Below are positions 51,204 to 60,548 of a DNA stretch of 64,000 nucleotides, piece by piece. Source of the stretch: Amycolatopsis nivea (GTDB taxonomy: Bacteria > Actinomycetota > Actinomycetes > Mycobacteriales > Pseudonocardiaceae); NCBI RefSeq assembly GCF_004522235.1, contig NZ_SDLT01000010.1, positions 1 to 64,000 of the forward strand, given 5' to 3'. The translations under genes and the position numbers were made by a program. The notes below the pieces were generated by a model, which saw only the letters and a program-made list of their open reading frames with translations, did no database searches and had not been told where the DNA came from. The number at the start of each line of letters is the position of its first letter. Position 1 is the first letter of the stretch.

Positions 51204-52388
51204 ATGCCGCATGCAGCAATCGACAACATCGAGGCGATCGCCGAGGAACTCCGGGCCGGCGCCGACGAAGGCGAGTCGCTCGGCCGGTTGCCGGACGACA
51301 TGGCGAAGCGGCTCAAGCAAGCGGGCATCATCCGCTTGCTGCAGCGCAAGAAGTACAACGGCTACGAGGCGCACCCGCGCGAGTTCGCCGAAACTGTCAT
51401 GAAGACGGCGAGCATCTACGGGTCGGCCGGATGGGTGGGCGGCATCGTCGGCGTGCACCCGTGGCAGCTCGCCTTCGCCGATCCGAAGGTGCAGGAAGAG
51501 ATCCTGGGCGAGGACACCGACACCTGGCAGGCGTCGCCGTACATGCCCGCCGGGGTCGCGGTTCCGGCTGATGGCGGCTTCGTGCTGAACGGCCGCTGGC
51601 AGTTCTCGTCGGGCACCGACCACTGCGACTGGATCTTCCTCGGCGCACTGCTCGGCGGCAAGGACGGCCAGCCGTTGATGCCGCCGCACAGCATGCACGT
51701 GATCCTGCCGCGTTCGGACTACGAGATCATCGACGGTTCCTGGGACGTCGTCGGCCTGCGCGGCACCGGCAGCAAGGACATCGTGGTCAAGGACGCATTC
51801 GTGCCGGCGTACCGGGTGATGGACGCGGACAAGGTCATCGACGGCTCCGCGGCGAGGGAGTACGGCGTCACCGAGACGCTGTACAAGATGCCGTGGTCGA
51901 CGATCTTCCCGCTCGGCATCACCTCGGCGACCATCGGCATCTGCGAGGGCGTGCTGGCCGCCGGGATCGACTACCAGCGCAACCGAGTCGGCGCGACCGG
52001 CACCCTCGTCAAGGACGACCCGTACGTGCTGCACGCGCTCAGCGATTCGGCCTCGGAGATCGACGCCGCGCGCCAGCAACTGCTGTCCAATGTGGACCGC
52101 GTGTGGGACAAGGTCGACCGCGGCGAGGAGATCGACTTCGCCACCCGCGCCCGGATCCGCCGGGACCAGGCCCGCGCGGCGTGGCGGGCGGTGCGCGCCG
52201 CGGACGAGATCTTCGACCGCGCCGGCGGCAACGCGTTGCGGATGGACAACCCGTTGCAGCGCTTCTGGCGCGACGCGCACGCCGGTCTGCACCACGCCAT
52301 CCACGTCACGAGCACCACTTACCACGCCGCCGCGCTGGCGTCGCTGAACGTCGAAGTCCCGCAGGGCCCGCTGCGCGTGATGATCTGA
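51204..52388 (+). CDS. hsaA: 3-HSA hydroxylase, oxygenase subunit
   Basis: 394 aa, identical in length to M. tuberculosis HsaA. Acyl-CoA-dehydrogenase-fold flavin monooxygenase with GWVGGIVGVHPWQLAFADP, GRWQFSSGTDHCDWIFLGA and DVVGLRGTGSKDIVV. With reduced flavin from HsaB it hydroxylates the phenolic 3-HSA to the catechol 3,4-DHSA. Confidence 0.94.
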   Translation: MPHAAIDNIEAIAEELRAGADEGESLGRLPDDMAKRLKQAGIIRLLQRKKYNGYEAHPREFAETVMKTASIYGSAGWVGGIVGVHPWQLAFADPKVQEEILGEDTDTWQASPYMPAGVAVPADGGFVLNGRWQFSSGTDHCDWIFLGALLGGKDGQPLMPPHSMHVILPRSDYEIIDGSWDVVGLRGTGSKDIVVKDAFVPAYRVMDADKVIDGSAAREYGVTETLYKMPWSTIFPLGITSATIGICEGVLAAGIDYQRNRVGATGTLVKDDPYVLHALSDSASEIDAARQQLLSNVDRVWDKVDRGEEIDFATRARIRRDQARAAWRAVRAADEIFDRAGGNALRMDNPLQRFWRDAHAGLHHAIHVTSTTYHAAALASLNVEVPQGPLRVMI

Positions 52389-52403
52389 GAAAGGACACCC
52401 ACG

Positions 52404-53327
52404 ATGAGCGAAATCAAGGGACTCGGCTACGTCCGGGTCATCGCCACCGACCTCGAACGCTGGCGCGAACTCGGCTTCGACGTGCTCGGTTTCGCGCCGG
52501 GCTTCGGCGACGAAAAGGACGCGCTGCACTTCCGGATGGACGAGCGGCCGTCCCGGATCACCGTCGAGCACGGCGACGCCGACCGCGTGACGGCGGTCGG
52601 CTGGGAGGTGCGGGACGCCCCGGCGTTGCGCCGGCTCCGCGAGACCCTCGAAAAGGCCGGGGTGGACTGCACGCCGATGTCGCAGGAACTCGCGGACCGG
52701 CGCAAGGTCGAGGCCGGGTTTTCCGCCAAGGACCCGGGCGGGACGCCGCTCGAGTTCTTCCACGGGCCGGTCCTCGAACACAGCCCGGTGCTCACCAAAT
52801 ACGCCCACAAGTTCGTCACCGGCGCGCAGGGCCTCGGGCACGTGGTCATGCCGACCACCAGCTTCGACGAGTCCTTCGAGTTCTACACCGAAACGCTCGG
52901 CTTCCTGTCGCGCGGCGCGTTCCGGATGCCCGGCCCGCCGGAAGCCGGCCCGCTGCGGATCCGGTTCCTCGGGATCAACCGGCGCCACCACAGCCTGGCG
53001 ATCATGCCGAGCCTGGAGGGCCGCGACCCGGGCCTGATCCACGTCATGGTCGAGGTCGATTCGCTCGACGCGGTCGGCCGCGCCTACGACCAGGTCCTGG
53101 CGCGCGATTTCCCGGTGTCCTCGACGCTGGGGCGGCACACCAACGACAAGATGATCTCGTTCTACGTCCGCGTCCCCGGCGGCTGGGACATCGAATACGG
53201 CTACGGCGGCCAGCTCGTCGACGAAAGCTATTACACCGCCGAGGAAATCACCGCGGACAGCTACTGGGGCCACGAATGGCTCTGGATGAAGGAAATGAAG
53301 GAAGCCGCCGCGCGCGGAGAAGCCTGA
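52404..53327 (+). CDS. hsaC: 3,4-DHSA extradiol dioxygenase
   Basis: 307 aa two-domain type I extradiol dioxygenase. Iron ligands H146 (GLGHVVM), H213 (LIHVMVEV) and E264 (WDIEYGYGG). It cleaves the catechol ring A. Follows hsaA by 15 bp. Confidence 0.94.
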   Translation: MSEIKGLGYVRVIATDLERWRELGFDVLGFAPGFGDEKDALHFRMDERPSRITVEHGDADRVTAVGWEVRDAPALRRLRETLEKAGVDCTPMSQELADRRKVEAGFSAKDPGGTPLEFFHGPVLEHSPVLTKYAHKFVTGAQGLGHVVMPTTSFDESFEFYTETLGFLSRGAFRMPGPPEAGPLRIRFLGINRRHHSLAIMPSLEGRDPGLIHVMVEVDSLDAVGRAYDQVLARDFPVSSTLGRHTNDKMISFYVRVPGGWDIEYGYGGQLVDESYYTAEEITADSYWGHEWLWMKEMKEAAARGEA

Positions 53328-53355
53328 GCCGACTGCCGCACCTAGGGGAACCAAC

Positions 53356-55860
53356 GTGGAAAACTGTTTCGACGCAGTCGTCGTCGGGGCCGGGATCGCC
53401 GGTCTTTACGCGGTGCACAAACTCCGCGCGCACGGCATGCGGGTGCGGGGCTTCGAGAGCGCGGCCGGGGTGGGCGGCACCTGGTACCACAACCGGTACC
53501 CCGGTGCGCGGTGCGACGTCGAAAGCATCGACTATTCCTACTCGTTCGACGAGGAACTGCAGCAGGACTGGACGTGGAGCGAACGGTTCGCGACCCAGGA
53601 AGAGATCCTGCGGTATCTCGACCACGTCGCGGACCGGCACGACCTGCGTCCCGCGTACGAGTTCTCGACCCGGGTGACGGCGGCGGAGTACGACGAACGG
53701 TCCGGGCGGTGGACGGTCAGCACCGACACCGCCCGGACCGTCAGCGCGCGGTTCCTCGTGCTGGCCACCGGTGTCCTGTCCGCGACGAACCTGCCGGAGA
53801 TTCCCGGACGGGACAGTTTCGCGGGCGAGCTGTACCACACCGGCGCCTGGCCGCGGCACGCCGTGGACTTCGCGGGCAAGCGGGTCGGCGTGATCGGGAC
53901 CGGGTCGTCCGGGATCCAGGCGATTCCGGTCGTCGCCGAAACCGCCGCGCGGGTCACGGTTTTCCAGCGCAGCCCCAACTATTCGATTCCCGCGCGGAAC
54001 CACCCGCTCACCCCGGAGTACGTCGCGGAAATCAAAGCCGGCTACCCCGAACGGCGGCGGCTGTCGCGGATCAGCGGCGGCGGCACGCCGAACAGCCCGC
54101 ACCCGCGCGGCGCGCTCGAGGTCGATGCCGCCGAACGGACCCGGATCTACGACCAGTGGTGGGAGCGCGGGGGATACCTGTTCGCCAAGGCTTTTCCCGA
54201 CCAGACCACGAATCTCGCCGCCAACGACACCGCCCGCGAGTACGTCGAGGCGAAGATCCGCGAACTCGTGCACGATCCGGAGATCGCCGAGCAGCTCATC
54301 CCGGACGACCATCCGATCGGCACGAAACGCATCGTCACCGACAGCGGCTATTTCGAGGCGTACAACCGGGACAACGTCAAGCTGGTCAACCTCCGGCGTA
54401 CGCCGATCAGCGAGATCACGCCCGACGGAGTACGCACGTCGGACGCTCTCCACGAACTCGACCTGCTGATCTTCGCCACCGGCTTCGACGCCATGACGGG
54501 TTCGCTGTCCCGGATCGACATCCGCGGCCGGAACGGGCGCACGCTGCGCGACGCGTGGTCGGCGGGCCCGCGCACCTACCTCGGGCTGACGGTCGCCGGA
54601 TTCCCCAACATGTTCGTCGTTTCCGGGCCCGGCAGCCCGAGCGTCCTGGCGAACATGGTGCTGACCGCGGAACAACACGTGGACTGGATCGCGTCCTGTG
54701 TGGACTATCTCGACGAAAACCGGGTGTCGACCATCGAGGCGACCGAAGAAGCTGTCGCACACTGGGTGGTCGAGTGCAACGCCAACGCGGCGGCGACGTT
54801 GTTCCCGGCCGCCAACTCCTGGTACCTCGGCGCGAACATCCCCGGCAAGCCCCGGGTGTTCATGCCCTACATCGGCGGGCTCGGCAAGTACCGCTCGATC
54901 TGCGACGACGTCGCGGCCGCCGGGTATCGCGGGTTCGTGCTGGACGATCCCGCGGGCGCCGAGGTGAAGGCGATGCTGGCCGGGCTGGCCGATTTCCCGG
55001 ACGTGACCCAGCACGAGCCCGCCGAACTGCGGGCGATCATCCGGTCCCGGCGGGCGCCGCTGACCCACCAGCCCGCGATGCGGATCGCGGAGGACCGCGT
55101 GATCGAAGGCCCCGGCGGAGACCTGCCGCTGCGGATCTACGCGCCAGAGCACGATGGGCCGCTTCCGGTGGTTGTCTTCGCGCACGGCGGCGGATTCGTG
55201 TTCTGCGACCTCGACAGCCACGACGAGTTCTGCCGCTCGATGGCCGCCGCGGTGGGTGCCGTCGTGATCGCGGTCGACTATCGGCTGGCCCCGGAGCATC
55301 CCGGACCCGCGGCGATGGAGGACCTGTACGCGGCCGTGGTCTGGGCAGCTGAACACGCCCTTGAATACGGGGGAGACCCAGCCCGGATCGGCGTGGCCGG
55401 CGACAGCGCCGGGGGCAACCTGGCCGCCACGGTGTGCCTCGCTGCCCGCGACCGCGGCGGCCCGCGCATCGCCGGGCAAGTCCTGCTGTACCCGGTGATC
55501 GACGACGATTTCACCACCGAGTCCTATAGCCGGTACGGCGAGGGTGACTACAACACCGAGAGCGCCATGCGGTGGTACTGGGCGCAATACGCGCCGGACG
55601 GAACCGACAGCCCCTACCTGGTGCCCACCCGGGCAGAGTCGCTGGCAGACCTTCCGCCCGCCGTGGTCGCGACCGCCGAACTGGACCCGCTCTGCAGCTC
55701 CGGGGACGACTACGCGCAGCGCCTGCGGGAGGCCGGGACAGCAGTCACCGCGCACCGGTTCGAGGGACTGTTCCACGGTTTCCTGACGATCCCGGCGCTG
55801 TCCCTGACCGAACCCGCGCGCGAGAAGCTCTGGCAGATGATGCGGGACCTCCTGGCCTAG
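53356..55860 (+). CDS. Baeyer-Villiger monooxygenase fused to HSL-family esterase
   Basis: 834 aa, two enzymes in one chain. Residues 1 to about 540 are a flavin BVMO: FAD loop GAGIAGL, GGTWYHNRYPGARCD, the fingerprint FAGELYHTGAWP (155-166) and NADPH loop GTGSSG (181-186). Residues about 565-834 are a hormone-sensitive-lipase-type hydrolase: oxyanion HGGGF (610-614), GDSAGGN with Ser684, Asp777 and His807. There is no stop or frameshift between them. A ketone would become an ester and be cut at once. In a steroid operon this suits C21 side-chain removal (progesterone to testosterone acetate to testosterone), but that is inference. Confidence 0.9.
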   Translation: MENCFDAVVVGAGIAGLYAVHKLRAHGMRVRGFESAAGVGGTWYHNRYPGARCDVESIDYSYSFDEELQQDWTWSERFATQEEILRYLDHVADRHDLRPAYEFSTRVTAAEYDERSGRWTVSTDTARTVSARFLVLATGVLSATNLPEIPGRDSFAGELYHTGAWPRHAVDFAGKRVGVIGTGSSGIQAIPVVAETAARVTVFQRSPNYSIPARNHPLTPEYVAEIKAGYPERRRLSRISGGGTPNSPHPRGALEVDAAERTRIYDQWWERGGYLFAKAFPDQTTNLAANDTAREYVEAKIRELVHDPEIAEQLIPDDHPIGTKRIVTDSGYFEAYNRDNVKLVNLRRTPISEITPDGVRTSDALHELDLLIFATGFDAMTGSLSRIDIRGRNGRTLRDAWSAGPRTYLGLTVAGFPNMFVVSGPGSPSVLANMVLTAEQHVDWIASCVDYLDENRVSTIEATEEAVAHWVVECNANAAATLFPAANSWYLGANIPGKPRVFMPYIGGLGKYRSICDDVAAAGYRGFVLDDPAGAEVKAMLAGLADFPDVTQHEPAELRAIIRSRRAPLTHQPAMRIAEDRVIEGPGGDLPLRIYAPEHDGPLPVVVFAHGGGFVFCDLDSHDEFCRSMAAAVGAVVIAVDYRLAPEHPGPAAMEDLYAAVVWAAEHALEYGGDPARIGVAGDSAGGNLAATVCLAARDRGGPRIAGQVLLYPVIDDDFTTESYSRYGEGDYNTESAMRWYWAQYAPDGTDSPYLVPTRAESLADLPPAVVATAELDPLCSSGDDYAQRLREAGTAVTAHRFEGLFHGFLTIPALSLTEPAREKLWQMMRDLLA

Positions 55861-55873
55861 GAAGGACTGATCC

Positions 55874-57346
55874 ATGACGACCGACCGACTGCGTCCCGTC
55901 CCGGCCGCCGCGATCGCCGAATGGCACGACTCCGCGGACGTGGTGATCGCCGGGTACGGCATCGCCGGGGTGTCCGCGGCGATCGAGGCGGCGAGGTCCG
56001 GCGCGCAGGTGCTGATCCTGGAACGCACGAGCGGCTGGGGCGGCGCGGCGGCGCTGGCCGGCGGGTTCGTGTACCTCGGCGGCGGCACTCCGCTCCAGCG
56101 CGCCCTCGGTTTCGCGGACAGCGCGAAGAACATGGAGAAGTTCCTGCTCGCGGCCGTCGGCCCGGGCGCGGACGGAGCCAAGATCGCCGACTACTGCCGC
56201 GGCAGCCTGGAGCACTACGACTGGCTCGTCGGCAACGGCGTGCCCTTCCGCGAGGCGCTCTGGGACGAGCCCGGCTGGGAACCGCCGCACGACGAAGGCC
56301 TGGCGTACTCCGGCGGCGAGAACGCGGCCCCGTTCAACGCCGTCGCCAGGCCTGCGCCGCGCGGGCACGTGCCGCGGATGAGCAACAAGCGCACGGGCGA
56401 GCAAGGCGGCGGATACATGCTGATGAAGCCGCTCGCGGAGACCGCGGAAGCGCTCGGCGTGCGCGTTTCCTACGACGTCCGCCTGAGCAGTCTCATTGTG
56501 GACGGAGACCGAGTCGTCGGAGTGCTCGCGCGGCGCTACGGACGCGAGATCGCCGTGCGGGCCGACCTCGGTGTCGTCCTGGCTACCGGCGGATTCGCCT
56601 ACTCAGAGCAGATGGTCGCCGATCACGCGCCGCGGTTGATCGGCCGCCCGGGGGCCGCGATCGAGGAACACGACGGCGTCGGCATCCTGGCGGCCACCGC
56701 GTTCGGTGCGGCGACCGCGCACATGGACGCCACGGAGGTCGCGTTCTTCGGCGACCCGCAGATGATGGCGCGCGGCATCCTCGTCAACGGCCAGGGCCAG
56801 CGTTACGTCACCGAGGACACGTACCCGGGCCGGATCGGCCAGGCGACGCTGTTCCACCAGGACAACCAGGCGTACCTGGTGATCGACGAACAGGCGCACG
56901 AGGAAGCGCTCGCGACCGAGACCGCGACCCCGAACTTCCGCGTCCCGCCGACCTGGGCCGCGGAGACCATCGCCGAACTCGAGGCCGACATGGGCCTCCC
57001 GGAACGGGCGTTGCAAACCACGGTCGAGCTTTACAACACGTATGCGGCGCAAGGCCGGGACCCGCTGTTCGGCAAGAAACCGGAATGGCTGCGCCCGCTT
57101 ACCGGCGCGGTCGCTGCCTTCGACCTGCGAGGCGCCACCGCAGGCTTCCCGCTGGGCGGACTGCGGACCGACCTGGACTCGCGGGTGCTGCACGTGTCAG
57201 GGGCGCCGATCCCGGGGTTGTTCGCGGCGGGCCGCTGCACGGCGGGGATCTGCACCGGCGGTTACGTCAGCGGCGCTTCGCTGGGCGACGGCAGTTTCTA
57301 CGGACGCCGGGCCGGGCGCGCGGCGGCGAAGGGGGAAGTGCAGTGA
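55874..57346 (+). CDS. KstD-like FAD-binding dehydrogenase
   Basis: 490 aa, of the fumarate-reductase/KstD flavoprotein family: DVVIAGYGIAGVSAAIEAARSGAQVLILERT at the start, GGFAYSEQM, GGYVSGASLGDGSFYGRRAGRAA at the end. Shorter than the true kstD at 58820 (560 aa). The size and context suggest a delta-4(5-alpha)-ketosteroid dehydrogenase or a second delta-1 enzyme with other substrate range. Confidence 0.8.
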   Translation: MTTDRLRPVPAAAIAEWHDSADVVIAGYGIAGVSAAIEAARSGAQVLILERTSGWGGAAALAGGFVYLGGGTPLQRALGFADSAKNMEKFLLAAVGPGADGAKIADYCRGSLEHYDWLVGNGVPFREALWDEPGWEPPHDEGLAYSGGENAAPFNAVARPAPRGHVPRMSNKRTGEQGGGYMLMKPLAETAEALGVRVSYDVRLSSLIVDGDRVVGVLARRYGREIAVRADLGVVLATGGFAYSEQMVADHAPRLIGRPGAAIEEHDGVGILAATAFGAATAHMDATEVAFFGDPQMMARGILVNGQGQRYVTEDTYPGRIGQATLFHQDNQAYLVIDEQAHEEALATETATPNFRVPPTWAAETIAELEADMGLPERALQTTVELYNTYAAQGRDPLFGKKPEWLRPLTGAVAAFDLRGATAGFPLGGLRTDLDSRVLHVSGAPIPGLFAAGRCTAGICTGGYVSGASLGDGSFYGRRAGRAAAKGEVQ

Positions 57347-57837
57347 CCGAACCGTCCGACCCCGCCCTGATGCGCACCGTGCTGGGGCATTTCGCGACCG
57401 GCGTCGTGGCGATCACCGGCATGGACGAGGAAACCGGCTCGCCGGTCGGGCTGGCGGCGAACTCGTTCACGTCGGTGTCGCTGGATCCGCCGCTGGTTGC
57501 CTTCTGCGTAGCCGCGACCAGCACTTCGTGGCCGCGGGTGCGCTCGGCGGGGTGTTACGCGATCAGCATCCTGTCCGAGTCGCAGGAAGCGGTGTGCCGT
57601 CAGCTGGCGGCCCGGGGCGCCGACAAGTTCGCGGGGATCGACTGGACGCCGTCGCCTTCGGGCGCGCCCGTGGTGGCCGGTTCGCTGGCGTGGATCGAGG
57701 CGGAACTCGATGCCGAGCACGTGGCAGGCGATCACGCGATCGTGGTTTCGCGGGTGCGGCATCTGTACTCGTCGGACCTGGAGCCGCTGGTCTTTTTCCG
57801 GGGCCGCTACGGGCGGATCAGCGCGGGCGTCCGCTGA
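57343..57837 (+). CDS. hsaB: Flavin reductase, HsaB-type
   Basis: 164 aa, GTG start overlapping the preceding TGA. MRTVLGHFATGVVAITGMD, GLAANSFTSVSLDPPLVAFCVA and GDHAIVVSRVRHL are the HsaB/HpaC blocks. Supplies reduced FMN to HsaA, five kilobases upstream in the same operon. Confidence 0.9.
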   Translation: MTEPSDPALMRTVLGHFATGVVAITGMDEETGSPVGLAANSFTSVSLDPPLVAFCVAATSTSWPRVRSAGCYAISILSESQEAVCRQLAARGADKFAGIDWTPSPSGAPVVAGSLAWIEAELDAEHVAGDHAIVVSRVRHLYSSDLEPLVFFRGRYGRISAGVR

Positions 57838-57885
57838 TCGGGAAGGGCGATCGACCGGCCCCGGTTCCGCTGGCAAGGTCGGGCC

Positions 57886-58725
57886 ATGACCCCCGAACTG
57901 CTTGAACTCCCCACCGAACACGGTGTGCTGCGCTACCGGGAAAGCGGCGACGGCCCGCCTTTGGTGCTGCTGCACGGTTCCGGGCCCGGCGTGACCGGAT
58001 GGCGCAACTTCGGCGCCAACCTGCCGGCCTTCGCCCCGCACTATCGCACGATCGTCCTGGAGTTCCCGGGTTTCGGGGTCAGCGACGATTTCGGTGCCGT
58101 GCACCCGATGCAGTCCGCCAGGACCGCCGTGCGGGCGCTGCTCGACGGTCTCTCCCTGGATCGCGTGCGCATGGTCGGCAACTCGATGGGCGGGTTCGTC
58201 GCGACGGATTTCGCCCTCGCGGCCCCCGAACGCGTCGAGCGGCTGGTCACGATCGGCGGCATCGGAACCCCGATTTTCAGTGCCCAGCCCGGGGAAGGGA
58301 TCGTCCGGCTCAGCGAGTTCGTCGAAAACCCGACCCGCGACGCGCTCGTCGCCTGGCTGCGCTCGATGGTCTACGACCAGGCGATGGTCACCGAGGAACT
58401 GATCGAGGAACGCTGGAGCCAGGCGACGGATCCCGCCACGCTGGAGAACTCGCGCCGGATGTACGGCGCGGCGGCACTGGCCGCGATGGCGGCCGCCGCA
58501 CGCAGCGCGGAAACCCCGGCCTGGGCCCAGCTTCGCCGCCTCGACGTCCCGACCCTGGTCACCTGGGGGCGCGACGACCGCGTCAGCCCGGTCGACATGG
58601 CGTTGCTTCCGATGCGTGCGCTGCCGCAGGGCGAGGTGCACATCTTCCCGAACTGCGGGCACTGGGTCATGATCGAACAGAAAGCCGCCTGGGAAGCCAC
58701 TGTCCTGGCTTTCCTCGGCCGCTGA
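57886..58725 (+). CDS. hsaD: Meta-cleavage product hydrolase
   Basis: 279 aa. HGSGPGVTGWRNF is the oxyanion segment of C-C bond hydrolases; nucleophile S100 in GNSMGGF, acid in WGRDDR (about D231) and H259 in NCGHWVM. It cuts 4,9-DSHA, the HsaC product, into HHD and DOHNAA (HIP). Confidence 0.92.
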   Translation: MTPELLELPTEHGVLRYRESGDGPPLVLLHGSGPGVTGWRNFGANLPAFAPHYRTIVLEFPGFGVSDDFGAVHPMQSARTAVRALLDGLSLDRVRMVGNSMGGFVATDFALAAPERVERLVTIGGIGTPIFSAQPGEGIVRLSEFVENPTRDALVAWLRSMVYDQAMVTEELIEERWSQATDPATLENSRRMYGAAALAAMAAAARSAETPAWAQLRRLDVPTLVTWGRDDRVSPVDMALLPMRALPQGEVHIFPNCGHWVMIEQKAAWEATVLAFLGR

Positions 58726-58819
58726 TGTTCCGCTGACTGGACTCGGCCGGGGGACCGGCGCACCCGGCGAAATACGGTGACCCGGCCTCCTGCCGAGAAC
58801 GAAGTGGAGTTCGAAGGAC

Positions 58820-60502
58820 ATGAAGAAGAAAATGCCCGCGCTCGTGCCTGCCGAGGACACGACCGTCGATCTCCTCGTCGTCGGCTCGGGAACCGGGATG
58901 GCCGCCGCGCTCGCGGCCCACGAACGCGGACTGTCCACTTTGGTCGTCGAGAAGACCGGCTATGTCGGCGGATCGACCGCGCGTTCCGGCGGGGCGTTCT
59001 GGATCCCCGGGAACGCCGCGTTGCCGGACCGCTCGGTCGCCGACGCGGGCACCTATCTGAACGCCGTGGTCGGTGACTCGGCCCCGGCCGAACGCGGCCG
59101 CGCCTACCTTGAGCACGGTGCCGCCGCCGTCGACATGCTGCGCCGCACCACTCCCATGCGGTTCTTCTGGGCCAAGGGCTATTCCGACTACCACCCCGAG
59201 GAACCGGGCGGCCGTGCGGAAGGCCGGACGTGCGAATGCCGCCCGTTCAACGCCTCCGTCCTCGGCGACGAGCGCCCCAGGCTGCGTCCCGGCGTGATGG
59301 AAGCGCCGGTCCCGATGCCGGTCACCGGCGCGGACTACAAGTGGATGAACCTGGTGGCGCGCAAGCCGCTCAAGGCGCTGCCGCGGATCTTCGCCCGGGC
59401 CGCGCTGGGCATCGGCGGCATGCTGATCGGCCGCGACTACCTCGCGGGCGGGCAAGCGCTTGCGGCCGGGATGTTCGCGGGCGTGCTGCGCGCGGGCATT
59501 CCCGTGTGGACAGAGACCGCCCTCGTCCGCCTGCTGCGCGACGGCGACCGGGTCACCGGAGCCGTTCTGCGGCAAGGGGCTCGCGAAGTCACCGTGCAGG
59601 CCCGGCGCGGCGTCGTCCTGGCCGCGGGCGGCTTCGATCACGATGTCGAGGCACGGCACAAGTTCCAGTCGCCGCGGCTCGGCGAGTACAGCCTGGGTGC
59701 GGAAGGCAACACCGGCGACGGCATCCTGGCCGGCCAGGAACTCGGCGCGGGCACCGCTTTGCTGGACCAGGCCTGGTGGTTCCCGGCCTTCGCCCCGGTC
59801 CCGGGCGGCTCCCCGGCGGTCATGCTCGCGGAGCGTTCGCTGCCGGGTTCGTTCATCGTCGACCAGACCGGGAAACGGTTCATCAACGAGGCGACCGACT
59901 ACATGTCGTTCGGGCAGGAAATCCTGGCGCGCGACCGGGCCGGGACGCCGGTCGAGGAGACGTGGCTGGTTTTCGACCAGCGCTATCGCGACAGCTACAT
60001 CCTCGCCGGCCGCTGCTTCCCGCGGCAGCCGCTCCCGGAATCGTGGTACCGGGCAGGAATCGCCCACAAGTCGGACGACCTCGGCGCACTCGCCCGGGCG
60101 ATCGGCGTTCCGGCGGATTCCTTCCAGGACACCTTCCAGCAGTTCAACACTCTCGCCGCCACCGGACGCGACACCGCCTTCGGCCGCGGCGACAGCGCGT
60201 ACGACCGTTACTACGGCGACCCCACGATCGCCCCCAACCCGAACCTGGCCCCGCTGCGCCGCGCGCCGTACTACGCGGTGAAGGTGGTCCTGAGCGACCT
60301 CGGCACGTGCGGGGGACTGGTCGCCGACGAGCACGCCCGAGTCCTGCGCGAGGACGGCACCGTGGTGGAAGGCCTGTACGCGATCGGAAACACCGCAGCG
60401 AACGCCTTCGGCGCGTCGTACCCGGGCGCGGGCGCGACGATCGGGCAGGGTGTGGTGTACGGGTATATCGCCGCTCTGCACGCGGCGGGCGCGTCTTCGT
60501 AA
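58820..60502 (+). CDS. kstD: 3-ketosteroid delta-1-dehydrogenase
   Basis: 560 aa. VVGSGTGMAAALAAHERGLSTLVVEKTGYVGGSTARSGGAFW opens the FAD domain; FFWAKGYSDYHPE holds the candidate catalytic tyrosines (Y121/Y124); GNTAANAFGASYPGAGATIGQG near residues 523-544 is the KstD signature. Introduces the C1-C2 double bond. Last gene of the operon; 94 bp separate it from hsaD, so it may also have its own promoter. Ended by a hairpin. Confidence 0.94.
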   Translation: MKKKMPALVPAEDTTVDLLVVGSGTGMAAALAAHERGLSTLVVEKTGYVGGSTARSGGAFWIPGNAALPDRSVADAGTYLNAVVGDSAPAERGRAYLEHGAAAVDMLRRTTPMRFFWAKGYSDYHPEEPGGRAEGRTCECRPFNASVLGDERPRLRPGVMEAPVPMPVTGADYKWMNLVARKPLKALPRIFARAALGIGGMLIGRDYLAGGQALAAGMFAGVLRAGIPVWTETALVRLLRDGDRVTGAVLRQGAREVTVQARRGVVLAAGGFDHDVEARHKFQSPRLGEYSLGAEGNTGDGILAGQELGAGTALLDQAWWFPAFAPVPGGSPAVMLAERSLPGSFIVDQTGKRFINEATDYMSFGQEILARDRAGTPVEETWLVFDQRYRDSYILAGRCFPRQPLPESWYRAGIAHKSDDLGALARAIGVPADSFQDTFQQFNTLAATGRDTAFGRGDSAYDRYYGDPTIAPNPNLAPLRRAPYYAVKVVLSDLGTCGGLVADEHARVLREDGTVVEGLYAIGNTAANAFGASYPGAGATIGQGVVYGYIAALHAAGASS

Positions 60503-60503
60503 C

Positions 60504-60548
60504 GTCCTTTGTGGACCGGGCGGGGTTTGCGTCCGGTCCACAAAGGAC
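60504..60548. terminator. 16-bp hairpin between convergent kstD and tetR
   Basis: Arms 60504-60519 and 60533-60548 are exact complements with a 13-nt loop. It touches the TAG of the minus-strand tetR and follows kstD by one base, serving both strands. Confidence 0.85.

Noticed and set aside
50643..56181. 903- and 977-codon minus-strand frames opposite hsaA, hsaC and the BVMO-esterase
   Set aside because: Antisense artefacts of GC bias; the plus-strand genes have full motifs and operon spacing.
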